Assembly (NCBI RefSeq): GCF_000265425.1
Contig: NC_018014.1
Coordinates: 4,650,001 to 4,714,000, forward strand
Length of the DNA: 64,000 bases
Reading direction: 5' to 3'
Source of the DNA: Terriglobus roseus DSM 18391
Lineage (GTDB): Bacteria; Acidobacteriota; Terriglobia; Terriglobales; Acidobacteriaceae
Positions within the stretch are counted from its first letter, which is position 1, and every line of letters starts with the position of its first letter. Below, piece after piece: positions 8,739-17,287 of the stretch. Position numbers and translations under genes: made by a program. The notes below the pieces were generated by a model. It had not been told where the DNA came from. It did no database searches and worked only from the letters and a program-made list of their open reading frames with translations.

Positions 8739-9494
8739 CTATAGCGCCCTGTTCGACTGCTCAAGCCACGCCAACGGCGTAACAAACCGAAGTCCATCCC
8801 GCTCCAGCAGCGTACGCGTCACGATAAGCGTGTCCGCACGCGATGCAGGCTCCGCACCATCCAGATGCGACGCATCGTGCAGCAGAACGTTCGACGCAAC
8901 GCACCGCTTCGCATTCGCATGCAGACCCTTATCCACGCGCGCCTGAATCGCCGTCGCGCCGATCGTTCCCCAGTCATGCGCCGTCACATTCCACATCACG
9001 GGCGTCAACCCCAACGATCGTGCGATACGCAATACGCCGGGCCGCCGCGCGCCATAAGGCGGACGAAAGAGCACCGGCGAAACGCCAAGCGTGTCCTCGA
9101 TCGTCTTCTGACACGCCGTCAACTCTTCCCGCACACGCGCATCGCTCTTCTTCCGCAGATTGGGATGCATCGTCGTGTGATTGCCAATGGCATGGCCACC
9201 CGCAACCACGCGGCGAGCCAGCTCCGGATGCTTCCGCACATGCTCGCCAATCAGGAAGAACGTCGCGTGCGCGCGGTGCTCCGCCAGCAGGTCAAGCAGC
9301 GCAGACGTATTGCGCGGGCTAGGTCCGTCATCGTAGGTCAGCGCAACCGTATGGGTCCCGTCCGTGCTGTCAGGCCCCGCGATCAACGTCCTGCCGAAGA
9401 TCTGTGACGTGGGCCAGTTCGCCGCATAAGCGTAACCACCCGCCAGCAGTCCCACCGCAGCCGCGCCCACACCGACATCGAACAACGCATTCAT
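8739..9494 (-). CDS. Polysaccharide deacetylase (CE4/NodB domain)
   Basis: The 251-residue protein has an N-terminal hydrophobic anchor (about residues 8-25) and a NodB domain with all CE4 motifs. These are 'TYDDGP' (catalytic Asp and metal Asp), 'GNHTTMHP' (two metal His), 'RPPYGAR' (substrate Arg and Tyr), 'HDW' and the C-terminal 'LLHD'. It removes N-acetyl groups from peptidoglycan or another amino-sugar polymer at the cell envelope. It lies four bases after the permease gene on the same strand, so the two are probably co-transcribed. Confidence 0.9.
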   Translation of the reverse strand: MNALFDVGVGAAAVGLLAGGYAYAANWPTSQIFGRTLIAGPDSTDGTHTVALTYDDGPSPRNTSALLDLLAEHRAHATFFLIGEHVRKHPELARRVVAGGHAIGNHTTMHPNLRKKSDARVREELTACQKTIEDTLGVSPVLFRPPYGARRPGVLRIARSLGLTPVMWNVTAHDWGTIGATAIQARVDKGLHANAKRCVASNVLLHDASHLDGAEPASRADTLIVTRTLLERDGLRFVTPLAWLEQSNRAL

Positions 9495-9498
9495 CGGC

Positions 9499-10890
9499 CT
9501 AGTGTACCGACTGCCGCCGGCGGGTCAGGACTTCTCGCACACCGTAGACGGCTAGTCCGCTCACCAGCACAAACGCCACGGGCCGCAATTCAACCAGCAG
9601 ACGCGGCCGCGACAGCAGGATGTAGACAAAGCCACACATGGCCAGCAACGTCGGCAACGGATACAGCGGCATGCGGAAGCGGCCTTGCTGCCGGCGCTCG
9701 GCACGGTGCTTCGGCATCATCACCGCCACGCCCTGCAGCAGGAACTGGAAGACGATACGCACAACCACCAGCGACGCGATCACCTCCTGCAAACGGAAGA
9801 GGCAGCACACCATAGTCACGCCGCTCAGCGTCAGCAACGCCACCGTCGGCACGCGATGCTTCGGATGCAGCCGCGCAAAGACCGCGGGAAAGTTACCATC
9901 CTCGGCCGCCGCATACGGGATGCGCGAGTAGCCAAGTAACAACGCAAACACGGAAGCCAGCGACGCCACCGCAATCAGCACGACGGCAAAGCTTGCCGCC
10001 GTATGCGACCAGGCATGCGACGCAAACGCAGTCTGCGTAAAGATGGCGATGGTGTACTGCCGCGCGCCCGCATCCTCATGGATCAGCGACTGCCACGGCA
10101 GCACACCCAGCACCGCCGTATTCATCAGCAGGTACAGCGTTCCTACAATCGCAATGGATCCAAGCACCGCGCGAGGAATCGTCCGCGCGGGATCGCGCAC
10201 CTCTGCACCCAGGAAGCAGACGTTGTAGTAACCCCAGTAGTCGTACGCTGAGATCAGCAGACCGCCGCCCAACCCCAGGAAAAATGCATGTCCCAGGTGA
10301 AACGCTCCCGGCGGAAACGACAGCGCCATGGTCGAGGAGAAGTGCGTGAAGCCGATGACGATCACCGCAACCAGCGTCAGCAACACCACGATGCCCAGCG
10401 CCTTCGTCGCCTCGCTCACCTTGCGCACCGGCTGAAACAGCAGTGCGGTGCAGGCTATGCAGGCCGAGATCGCGATTACCGTCTGCACGGTGTGCGATGC
10501 GCCCGGCAGAAACCAACTGACATACTGCGCGAAGCCAATGCAGCCAGAAGCGATTGACAGCGGCGCGGAGAACAGCAGTTGCCACGCATACAGGAACGAG
10601 AATGCACGTCCCCATCGCGGTGAAAAGCTGTGTTTCAGATACGCATACGATCCACCGGCCTCAGGGTGAGCTGTTCCCAGCTCGCTCCACGTGCAGCCAT
10701 CTGCCATGGACAGCAGCGCACCCAGCAGCCAGCCAAGCATCGCCTGCGGCCCACCCATGACGCCCACGATAAGAGGCAGGGTAATGAACGGCCCGACACC
10801 GACCATGTCGATCACATTGGCGCCCAGTGCGCCGGCGGTGCCCATACCGCGCTGCAGACCAGCGTGATGAGGCTTGGGTTGTGGGATCAT
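9499..10890 (-). CDS. APC-family amino acid permease
   Basis: From the ATG at 10890 the protein has 463 residues and about 12 transmembrane helices. The APC signature is near the N-terminus (GANVIDMVGVGPFITLP, TM1). Later marks are the 'PEAGGSYAYLKHSFSP' loop and 'SRIPYAAAEDGNFPAVFARLHPKHRVP', which is characteristic of the amino acid/polyamine/organocation superfamily. An upstream in-frame ATG at 10962 would add 24 hydrophilic residues not found in the family. It imports an amino acid or polyamine across the inner membrane; specificity unknown. Confidence 0.85.
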   Translation of the reverse strand: MIPQPKPHHAGLQRGMGTAGALGANVIDMVGVGPFITLPLIVGVMGGPQAMLGWLLGALLSMADGCTWSELGTAHPEAGGSYAYLKHSFSPRWGRAFSFLYAWQLLFSAPLSIASGCIGFAQYVSWFLPGASHTVQTVIAISACIACTALLFQPVRKVSEATKALGIVVLLTLVAVIVIGFTHFSSTMALSFPPGAFHLGHAFFLGLGGGLLISAYDYWGYYNVCFLGAEVRDPARTIPRAVLGSIAIVGTLYLLMNTAVLGVLPWQSLIHEDAGARQYTIAIFTQTAFASHAWSHTAASFAVVLIAVASLASVFALLLGYSRIPYAAAEDGNFPAVFARLHPKHRVPTVALLTLSGVTMVCCLFRLQEVIASLVVVRIVFQFLLQGVAVMMPKHRAERRQQGRFRMPLYPLPTLLAMCGFVYILLSRPRLLVELRPVAFVLVSGLAVYGVREVLTRRRQSVH

Positions 10891-10998
10891 TCGGCGATGG
10901 TATCGCGTCCACGCACCGCGCGGCTGCCTCAACTGGTCGTAGCGGGCGATTTCCGGCTGCATCGTAGCCTACCTACTGCTGCGACCGTCCAATCAGGC

Positions 10999-12273
10999 AT
11001 GCGATTCTGCAGCCCTGTCTCCGCGTTGAGTTTGCTTCTGTGTGCCTCTGCTGCGAACACACCCCACGCACTCGCCCAATCGGCAACACAGGCCGACGCC
11101 GTCTCACAATCCACAACACTCAAGGTCGATGCCCGTCTGGTCGTCGTGCCCGTCACTGTCCGTGACAGCAAGGACCACTTCATCCGGACGCTCACCAAGG
11201 AAGACTTCACGCTGACCGCAGACGGCAAGCCGGAGGCGATCCGCTACTTCGACCGTGAAGACGATCTGCCTCTGACCGTAGGCCTGCTCGTCGACGTCAG
11301 CGGCAGCCAGCGCACCGTTCTGGACGCGGAACGCACCGCCTCGTCCGCCTTCCTCGACGGCATGCTGACGCCCGGCCGCGACCGCGCCTTCGTCGTCCAG
11401 TTCGGCAAGTCGGCTGACCTGCTGGCGGACGTGACACCCTCCCTGCCAAAACTGCAGGCAGGCCTGCAAAAGATCGAGGCTGACTCCGACAACCGACCCA
11501 GCTTCCGCAACGGCGATCCAAACGAAAACAGCAACGACCCCAGTGACAACAGCAACGGCGGCCGGGACAACGGAGGCTACGGCGGTGGCCGTCACGGCGG
11601 TCGAGGCGGCCCGGGCGGCGGCCCCGGTCGCGGCGGTGGCACCGTCTTGTACGACGCCGTCTACCTCTCCTCGAACGAGGTGCTAAAGAAGGCGCCCACA
11701 TCCACTCCCGCGAACAACGCAATGACAACCGACGAAGCTCCGGCTAAGACGCCAGCTATCAACGGCCCAACGCGCAAGGCGATCATCCTGCTAACCGACG
11801 GCGACGATCGCGGCAGCAAGGAATCCATGACCGACGCCATCGAAGCAGCCCAGCGCACAGACGCCACAATCTACGCCATCTACTACAAGGGCGAAGAGGA
11901 CCGCGGCGGCGGCGGAGGCGGCTTCCCCGGCCGCATCCCCGGCATGGGCGGTGGTGGACGTGGCGGCGGCGGCTTCCCCGGCGGTGGCGGACGCAGCGGC
12001 GGTGGCGGCAACCGCGAACGCATCGACGGCAGGAAGATCCTCGAGCGCATGGCCGACGAAACCGGCGGCCGCGTCTTCGAAGTCACCAAAAAGATGACTC
12101 TGACCGAGATCTACCGCGAGATCGCCGAAGAACTCCGCAGCCAGTACCGCCTGGGCTTCTCACCCGCCAACAACGACGCCGGGTACCACAAGCTCATCGT
12201 CGACGTCCCCAAACAGAAAAAACTTATCCTGCAGGCGCGCGACGGCTACTACACCGGCAACGAATCCAAGTAG
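10999..12273 (+). CDS. Secreted VWFA-related protein of the acidobacterial family
   Basis: The 424-residue protein starts with a signal peptide (about 1-28, ending near ALAQ). The 'LVVVPVTVRDSKDHFIRTLTKEDF' region (quoted in parts: VVVPVTVRD, LTKEDFTL) is typical of the acidobacterial VWFA-related family. The VWA domain has a MIDAS motif DVSGS near residue 98 and 'TDGDDRGS'. Two Gly/Arg/Asn-rich inserts interrupt the domain, before the 'TVLYDAVY' strand and after 'YYKGEED'. The ending 'YRLGFSP...GYHKLIVDV' is the usual family tail. It is probably a periplasmic or surface adhesion/scaffold protein. ATG 10999 is chosen because upstream in-frame codons overlap the divergent permease. Confidence 0.85.
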   Translation: MRFCSPVSALSLLLCASAANTPHALAQSATQADAVSQSTTLKVDARLVVVPVTVRDSKDHFIRTLTKEDFTLTADGKPEAIRYFDREDDLPLTVGLLVDVSGSQRTVLDAERTASSAFLDGMLTPGRDRAFVVQFGKSADLLADVTPSLPKLQAGLQKIEADSDNRPSFRNGDPNENSNDPSDNSNGGRDNGGYGGGRHGGRGGPGGGPGRGGGTVLYDAVYLSSNEVLKKAPTSTPANNAMTTDEAPAKTPAINGPTRKAIILLTDGDDRGSKESMTDAIEAAQRTDATIYAIYYKGEEDRGGGGGGFPGRIPGMGGGGRGGGGFPGGGGRSGGGGNRERIDGRKILERMADETGGRVFEVTKKMTLTEIYREIAEELRSQYRLGFSPANNDAGYHKLIVDVPKQKKLILQARDGYYTGNESK

Positions 12274-12292
12274 CCGGAAAAAAGCGGATATC

Positions 12293-12318
12293 CCCACGTC
12301 TCGCGTCTGAGACGTGGG
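12293..12318. repeat. Palindromic repeat / possible terminator
   Basis: CCCACGTCTC and GAGACGTGGG pair around a 6-nt loop. The element is very similar to 17195-17220 and lies between convergent genes, so it may double as a terminator for the VWFA gene. Confidence 0.75.
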
Positions 12319-12339
12319 ATCAAGGTCCAGCTCCGATCC

Positions 12340-12669
12340 TTACAGATCCAGCGAGTTCCCCTGCGGCTCAACCACTTCACTGATCTGCAACACGGGCTGG
12401 ATGTCCGTCGCATTCGCCACATCGCCCGTCACCTCGGCACCATGCGCCGCCATATCCGCCGCCAACGCCTCTGCCGACGGGAACTCAAGCAGCGTAATCA
12501 CCTCATACGCAGCCGCGCTGCCATCCGGCGCAGACACACCACGCATTACCGTCGACTTCGTCATGCTGCTGAAGCGAGCCGCGGCCAGCGGCATGTGCTT
12601 GGTCAGGTAGTACTCATAGTCAAAACGCGAGCCGGCAGACTTCGGGTACAGAACAGAGAGAACGATCAT
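12340..12669 (-). CDS. EthD-domain protein (dimeric alpha+beta barrel)
   Basis: The 109-residue protein has the EthD pattern: 'MIVLSVLYPKS', 'FDYEYYLTKHMPL' with the conserved His, and the C-terminal strand 'DIQPVLQISEV'. Family members are small ferredoxin-like dimers found with degradation pathways; most have no proven reaction. An in-frame ATG at 12717 would lengthen it and overlap the upstream permease, but homology starts at 12669. It may be the last gene of the ABC operon. Confidence 0.8.
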   Translation of the reverse strand: MIVLSVLYPKSAGSRFDYEYYLTKHMPLAAARFSSMTKSTVMRGVSAPDGSAAAYEVITLLEFPSAEALAADMAAHGAEVTGDVANATDIQPVLQISEVVEPQGNSLDL

Positions 12670-12709
12670 GCGGAGAGTATAGGTCGCGCCACCTCCCTCC
12701 GTCCTGCCG

Positions 12710-14413
12710 CTAGGCACTCAGCCCCAGCGTCTGTATCTCCTCCGTAAACTCATCCAGAAACACATCGGCAGAAGCCGGGTGCGAAGGCAGCCCCCGCAAC
12801 CAGTGCATCAACCCATGAACGGCCACCGCAGCTCCCACGGCCTCTGCCACCCGCCACACATGCGTGCCCGCCCAGTGCTCCAGCGTAATCATCAGCAGGA
12901 TCAGCACCGGCACGCCGAAGATGTAAGTCGCCAGCGTCATCGGCAGACTGCTGCGCCCCGGCAACGGCGGACGCGTAAACGGCACATGCGCCTCCAGGTA
13001 GAAGAAGACATCGATCAGCAACACCGCGCAGATCACCCCATAGACACCCTGCAGCCAAAGCTCCACACCACGCCATCCACACGCCGCAAGCGCCAGCAGC
13101 AACATCACAATCAACGCGCAGCACCCACCAAAGACAAACAGCTTCGCGGTCGAGATCACACGCTGCGTCTGCAGACCCGCCAGCCGAAAGACCCACCGAG
13201 CCCCCAGGTCCGCCGGCAGCGAAAACGCCGTCTTCAAACCCGCGACCATCCAGAACAGCAGCAACGGCAGCACCACCTGGGCACCCGTCTGGATAAGACT
13301 TACACGCAGGCTATCTCCCAGCACCTCAACCCGAAACGCAGCCGTCAGACTCAGCGCAACACCCGCGCCCGCATACGCCGCCAACCCCACGTGATAGCGG
13401 CTCAGTCGAGCCAGCGACTGCCGCATAAAGTGAAACACCGCACGACCATCTGTCGTACGCAATACCGTCCCATGCACCAGCCCCGCCCACACACGGCCGT
13501 CGCGCAACTCCGCACTCCGCGTGCCCTCCAGAGCCATGCGCTGACGCCGCGCCCACGCCGCCGGATACAGCGACACCGCACACACCAACAGCACTGGCAG
13601 ACAAAGCCACGCCTCCCGCGCCAGCATATACGCATACGGCGTCGCAGCAGGCCCGCCAAGGCACACCTCATACACCGCCAGAAACCACAGCGGCGGAAAC
13701 CAGCGGCCAACATCGCTCTGCCCTGACAGCAGCACAGGCAAACTCTCCGTCACAATCCCCATCCTCAGAAACAGCACCAAAAACGCCGACACCAGCACGG
13801 CCTGCACAACGGGAGCCACATAGCGAAACAGCCGCTCCGGCACCATCGCAACCACAAGCGACTCCAATGCCAGCACCCCCAGCGCCGAAGCCGCTCCCGC
13901 CGCAAACACCGCCACCGCATGCGCGAACATGGCAACCGGCAGCCTACGGCCTGCAAGCACCGGCAGCAGCAGCGTCCCAAAGACGTTCGCAGCAAACAGA
14001 AACAGCAGCAGCAACACCGCAACCGCCCGCAGCTTCGCCGCAAAGATCGTCCAGCCACGCAGCGGCATCGGCAGCAACACAAGAAAGTCCATGCGTTCCG
14101 GAAACAGCCGCTCCCACTGCAGCGTCGTCACACATCCCATAGCGCAAAAGGCATACAGCACAAACAGGTAATGGACGCCCGCAGCACCCCATCCCCGCAG
14201 CGCACCCGCCAGCGTCACAATCCAGAACGCTGTAATCAGCATCGGCGCAGCCACACCCGCCAGCGCGCGCACCATCGACGTCTCCGCCGCAGCCGCATCG
14301 CCGCCCTGAAAGAACTGCCGCAGAAAATGCCCCATCAACGCCCGCTGCGGTGTCACCCGTTCCGGCCGCAACAGCCCGCGCACAACCGCCCGCACCCGGC
14401 TAAACAAGCGCAC
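12710..14413 (-). CDS. ABC transporter permease, large multi-spanning
   Basis: The 567-residue integral membrane protein has roughly 12 hydrophobic helices and no signal peptide. Its start lies 14 bp inside the upstream ATPase gene, so the pair is co-translated. It resembles the long ABC-2-type permease partners of single ATPases in acidobacteria. Charged loops occur around residues 275-320 and at the C-terminus ('FLDEFTEEIQTLGLSA'). It should form the channel of an exporter; cargo unknown. Strong Leu/Ala/Val content gives a misleadingly long open frame on the opposite strand. Confidence 0.8.
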   Translation of the reverse strand: MRLFSRVRAVVRGLLRPERVTPQRALMGHFLRQFFQGGDAAAAETSMVRALAGVAAPMLITAFWIVTLAGALRGWGAAGVHYLFVLYAFCAMGCVTTLQWERLFPERMDFLVLLPMPLRGWTIFAAKLRAVAVLLLLFLFAANVFGTLLLPVLAGRRLPVAMFAHAVAVFAAGAASALGVLALESLVVAMVPERLFRYVAPVVQAVLVSAFLVLFLRMGIVTESLPVLLSGQSDVGRWFPPLWFLAVYEVCLGGPAATPYAYMLAREAWLCLPVLLVCAVSLYPAAWARRQRMALEGTRSAELRDGRVWAGLVHGTVLRTTDGRAVFHFMRQSLARLSRYHVGLAAYAGAGVALSLTAAFRVEVLGDSLRVSLIQTGAQVVLPLLLFWMVAGLKTAFSLPADLGARWVFRLAGLQTQRVISTAKLFVFGGCCALIVMLLLALAACGWRGVELWLQGVYGVICAVLLIDVFFYLEAHVPFTRPPLPGRSSLPMTLATYIFGVPVLILLMITLEHWAGTHVWRVAEAVGAAVAVHGLMHWLRGLPSHPASADVFLDEFTEEIQTLGLSA

Positions 14414-15173
14414 CCCGCATCACGCTCACCAAGTCCTCCGCAACGCCCGCCGTATCGCGCTGCTGCACCATCTGCGCAAAGACCCGCTCCAGCGTCGGCT
14501 GCGACGTCATGCGCGTCAGTTCACCCGGCGACGCATCGGCCACCACCTTCCCCGCCGCCAGAATGATCACGCGATCGCACACCTGCTCCACCACCTCCAG
14601 CACATGCGAGATGTACAGCACCGCCTTCCCCTCCCGACGCAGCACCACCAGCAGATCCTTGAACAGCCGCGCCGTCACCGCATCCAGGCCACTCAACGGC
14701 TCGTCAAAGATGATCAGCTCCGGGTCATGCAGCAGCGCCGCACTCAACAACACACGCTGCTTCATCCCCTTGCTGTAGTCGCTGATCGGCGCCTCCACCG
14801 CGGCCTTCAACCCGAACAGTTCCAGCAACGCACGCGCCTTTCGCTCGATCGCCTCCTCGGGCATCGCACGCAACCGCCCAGCAAGCTGCAGATACTCCAG
14901 CCCGCTCAGATGCGTGTACACCTGCGCCTCCTCCGGCACATAACCCAGCCGCGCCCGGTACGCCGGCAGATCCTCGTAGATGCTCTGCCCACGGAACGAA
15001 ATCGTCCCATGCGTCGGCTCCACCATGCCCGTGATCATCTTCACCGTGGTCGACTTGCCCGCGCCGTTCGGCCCCAGGTAGCCCAGCACCACACCCGCCT
15101 CCAGGCAGAAGCTGACATCCTCAACTGCGGGAATCCCCCGATACCGTTTCGTCACCTGTCGCAGCTCCAGCAA
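14400..15173 (-). CDS. ABC transporter ATP-binding protein
   Basis: A nucleotide-binding domain of about 257 residues. The Walker A is 'GPNGAGKST', the signature 'YSKGMKQR' and the Walker B 'LIIFDEP', followed by the D-loop 'LSGLDA' and the H-loop His in 'YISH'. The likely start is the TTG at 15173: AGGGGG lies six bases upstream and the family normally begins 'MLELRQVTKRY'. An in-frame ATG at 15194 would add seven residues and would lie against the palindrome shared with padR. It energises the adjacent permease. Divergence from a PadR regulator suggests drug- or stress-controlled export. Confidence 0.9.
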   Translation of the reverse strand: MLELRQVTKRYRGIPAVEDVSFCLEAGVVLGYLGPNGAGKSTTVKMITGMVEPTHGTISFRGQSIYEDLPAYRARLGYVPEEAQVYTHLSGLEYLQLAGRLRAMPEEAIERKARALLELFGLKAAVEAPISDYSKGMKQRVLLSAALLHDPELIIFDEPLSGLDAVTARLFKDLLVVLRREGKAVLYISHVLEVVEQVCDRVIILAAGKVVADASPGELTRMTSQPTLERVFAQMVQQRDTAGVAEDLVSVMRGALV

Positions 15174-15182
15174 GCAGCACCC

Positions 15183-15243
15183 CCTATGTAGCATTCTTCA
15201 TACACTTGACGAACCGGCATGGTCAAGTAGCAAACTACATAGG
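15183..15243. promoter_or_regulatory. Nested inverted repeats between ABC operon and padR (putative PadR operator)
   Basis: The 90-bp divergent gap holds two nested inverted repeats. The outer arms are CCTATGTAG (15183-15191) and CTACATAGG (15235-15243). The inner arms are ACTTGAC (15204-15210) and GTCAAGT (15222-15228). PadR proteins commonly bind ATGT...ACAT palindromes, and the outer arms fit. The left arm overlaps the leader and ribosome site of the ABC gene. This makes it a likely shared operator for both divergent units. Confidence 0.65.
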
Positions 15244-15263
15244 TCAGATCGGAGGACTTCGAC

Positions 15264-15578
15264 GTGTCCGAAACCGTTCGCCTCTCGCACTCCGCCGCGC
15301 TCATGCTCAAAACCCTCAAAGAGGGCCATGGCTACGGCTTCGACATCATGAACATCACCGGCCTGCCCAGCGGCACCGTCTATCCAGCACTCCGCCGCAT
15401 GGAAAACGACGGCCTCATCGACGGCACCTGGGAGAGCGAGCAGAAGGCCCAGAAAGAAGACCGGCCCGCCCGCCGCTACTACAAGGTCACCGCCGCAGGA
15501 AAACTCGCACTCGTCGAGGCCGAAAAGAAGTACCCGCTGATCGCGCAGTTCGCGCGGCCAAAGGCTGTGAAGGCATGA
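15264..15578 (+). CDS. PadR-family transcriptional regulator
   Basis: The 104-residue PadR winged helix begins at a GTG with GGAGG eight bases upstream. The core is 'SHSAALMLKTLKEGHGYGFDIM', seen as helix 1-2, with 'GTVYPALRRMENDGLI' as the recognition helix and wing, and 'RPARRYYKVTAAG' as the second wing strand. The long C-terminal dimerisation helix is short here, as in PadR subfamily-2. It probably represses itself and the divergent ABC exporter. Its stop overlaps the next gene (ATGA), so it is coupled to a membrane partner. Confidence 0.9.
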   Translation: MSETVRLSHSAALMLKTLKEGHGYGFDIMNITGLPSGTVYPALRRMENDGLIDGTWESEQKAQKEDRPARRYYKVTAAGKLALVEAEKKYPLIAQFARPKAVKA

Positions 15579-16420
15579 GTCCGCACCAGCAACTGCGCAG
15601 CCTGCATCGCCAACTTGGCCGCGCAGCGAAGGTTGTCCCACGCATCAAGCGCGAGACATGGCAGGCAGAGTGGGTCGCGGAGCTGAGTCATGCCTACGCG
15701 CAAGATCCGGCAGCGGCAGCCGAACTCGCGCAGGGGCTCGTGCCGGATGCCATCATGATGCGGCGCATCCATCTCCAGCACCGCGTGGAAGCCATCGACT
15801 GGCGAAGCCCGGAATTTTGCCTGCGCATCCTGCTTGGTGCCTTTGCTGCACTCGCCGCCGGCGGACTCGTGCAGCCGCACTTCCGGAATGCAGTGTTCTC
15901 AAGCTGGGGTCTGATCACCTTCGCATGGTTCTTCACGCTCGCAATCCTCACCGTACCGTCGACAGTAGTAGTCTCGCGATTCAGTGCGCACGATGCATAC
16001 GAAGGTGAAGCGGCATCCATGCGTCAACGCGCGGGCCGATGGTACTTCCTTGGTGCCAAGCTTCTCTTGCTGGTCATGAGCGTTTACCTGCTGGCAGTAC
16101 ACCTGACCTTGCCGCTCGTCCATCTCATCGGAAGAAGCGCGAATGGCCTGCTCATTCCCTGCGGCCTGGTCTTCAACGTGATTGTGATTGGATGGGCCTT
16201 CAACGATCAGCGGGAGCGTTGCCCCACCTGCATGCGCCTTCTACGCAGCCCCGCACGCATGGGACCGCCTTCGTGGAGCCTGCTTGATTCCAACGCTACT
16301 GAAGAGATGTGCGATCGCGGCCACGGCCTGCTGCATCAGCCGGAGTGGCAGACGAGCTGGTGCCAGAATGCACGATGGCTGCAACTGGATGGCACATGGC
16401 GAGAGCTGTTCCGGCCCTAG
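15575..16420 (+). CDS. Membrane protein coupled to PadR, with C-terminal Cys cluster
   Basis: The 281-residue protein has an N-terminal hydrophilic helix (about 1-75) and four hydrophobic segments between residues 85 and 205. A cytosolic tail carries CPTCMR, CDRGH and a later Cys, which could bind zinc. It starts within the stop codon of padR. Acidobacterial padR genes are often followed by such membrane proteins, which are thought to sense or transmit an envelope signal; no function is established. The in-frame region upstream of 15575 overlaps padR and is not used. Confidence 0.75.
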   Translation: MSPHQQLRSLHRQLGRAAKVVPRIKRETWQAEWVAELSHAYAQDPAAAAELAQGLVPDAIMMRRIHLQHRVEAIDWRSPEFCLRILLGAFAALAAGGLVQPHFRNAVFSSWGLITFAWFFTLAILTVPSTVVVSRFSAHDAYEGEAASMRQRAGRWYFLGAKLLLLVMSVYLLAVHLTLPLVHLIGRSANGLLIPCGLVFNVIVIGWAFNDQRERCPTCMRLLRSPARMGPPSWSLLDSNATEEMCDRGHGLLHQPEWQTSWCQNARWLQLDGTWRELFRP

Positions 16421-16624
16421 CGGATCGGTGATAGGGCACGGGGCGTACCGCAGTACGAGGCCTCGCTGAACTGCGGCTTACCGCCGAGATAGCCGCCGCG
16501 CAGACCGGCATCAATGCCGGACTTAAGTTTCAGCGGATAGTGCCGATAACCCGTTGGCTCCTATCTCGGCGGCTGATGCCGCTGATCCCCAAAGGTCAAA
16601 TCAATGCAACAGACTCAGACTTCG
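16421..16624. other. Convergent gap with structured inverted repeats, no gene
   Basis: Between two convergent genes lie a 12-bp perfect inverted repeat (CCGCCGAGATAG at 16481-16492 with CTATCTCGGCGG at 16561-16572), an internal hairpin (16505-16520) and a small palindrome (16445-16456). There is no T-run and no convincing reading frame. It could form a long-range cruciform or RNA fold and serve as a terminator. Confidence 0.5.
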
Positions 16625-17059
16625 CTAAATCTTGACCGTACCCTCGTCTTCCCCATCCCAGTAGGTGATGCGGTCCGCATGGGCCTTAATGAGAACCATG
16701 CCGGGAGTATCGATGCCCTGCTTGAACCACCGCTCGAGTTCGGGCTTCCAGTGCTTCTCGAACACGGTTTTGTCGCGAATCAACTCTGCCGTCGCTTCCA
16801 TGGCAATGAAGAGGGGCGGCTTGCCCAGCAGGTGTCCCTTGCCCTGCAGCGACAGGCCCACCTTCGGGTCAACCTTGATCTCCTGGACCATGCGTGACTC
16901 CTCAAAGGTGAAGAACCACGAGTCGCCATCAAACTCCACATCACCGTTGTTACTCATGGGACGAGCAGCAATCGCGCCGCCCTCCGTCTTGGTCGACAAC
17001 ATGGTGAAGTCAATGTCGCCAATCTTCTCTGCAATGTCCTTCATGCTCAGTTCGTTCAT
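16625..17059 (-). CDS. Pyridoxamine 5'-phosphate oxidase-like protein (general stress protein 26 type)
   Basis: The 144-residue split-barrel flavin-binding protein has 'FTMLSTKTEGG', 'ARPM' and 'WFFTFEESRMVQEIKVDPKVGLSL'. Trp and acidic residues at the C-terminus ('ITYWDGEDEG') match the general-stress-protein-26 group. Such proteins bind FMN or F420-like cofactors and are tied to stress, but the reaction is unproven. ATG 17059 has GAGGTG seven bases upstream and is preferred to a TTG two codons earlier. Confidence 0.85.
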   Translation of the reverse strand: MNELSMKDIAEKIGDIDFTMLSTKTEGGAIAARPMSNNGDVEFDGDSWFFTFEESRMVQEIKVDPKVGLSLQGKGHLLGKPPLFIAMEATAELIRDKTVFEKHWKPELERWFKQGIDTPGMVLIKAHADRITYWDGEDEGTVKI

Positions 17060-17194
17060 GCCCAATCACCTCAACGCTGAAGTGAGATGCACGTTGAAGG
17101 TGTGCGCACACACGTCATTTCATCGCAACAAACAGGACACCATCGAATGAAGTAACACCAACGGAGAACCACCACCATCAATAGAGCGGGTGCC

Positions 17195-17220
17195 CCACAT
17201 CTCGCTGTTGAGATGTGGGA
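17195..17220. repeat. Palindromic repeat, same family as 12293-12318
   Basis: CCCACATCTC and GAGATGTGGG pair around CGCTGTT-type loop sequence. It is preceded by GGGTGC, the same head found in the repeats at 27770 and 47889. The stem differs from the 12.3-kb copy by matched C/T and G/A changes on both arms, so pairing is kept. Confidence 0.75.
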
Positions 17221-17260
17221 TGGAATCTCGGAAGAAGTTCGCGGAGGGTACAGACGCAAG

Positions 17261-17285
17261 CAAGCCCGGCGCGAGGCCGGGCTTG
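17261..17285. terminator. Hairpin, possible terminator of the transglutaminase operon
   Basis: A 10-bp perfect stem, CAAGCCCGGC with GCCGGGCTTG, encloses a 5-nt loop, downstream of the minus-strand operon that ends at 17352. There is no clear T-tract, so termination is likely but not certain. Confidence 0.5.
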
Positions 17286-17287
17286 TC

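Noticed and set aside
12779..13726. Plus-strand frame rich in Arg, Gln and His opposite the ABC permease
   Set aside because: Composition is the complement of Leu/Ala/Val codons of a membrane protein.
16421..16600. A short minus-strand coding remnant of about 50 codons
   Set aside because: No start, no ribosome site and no recognisable protein; better explained by inverted repeats.
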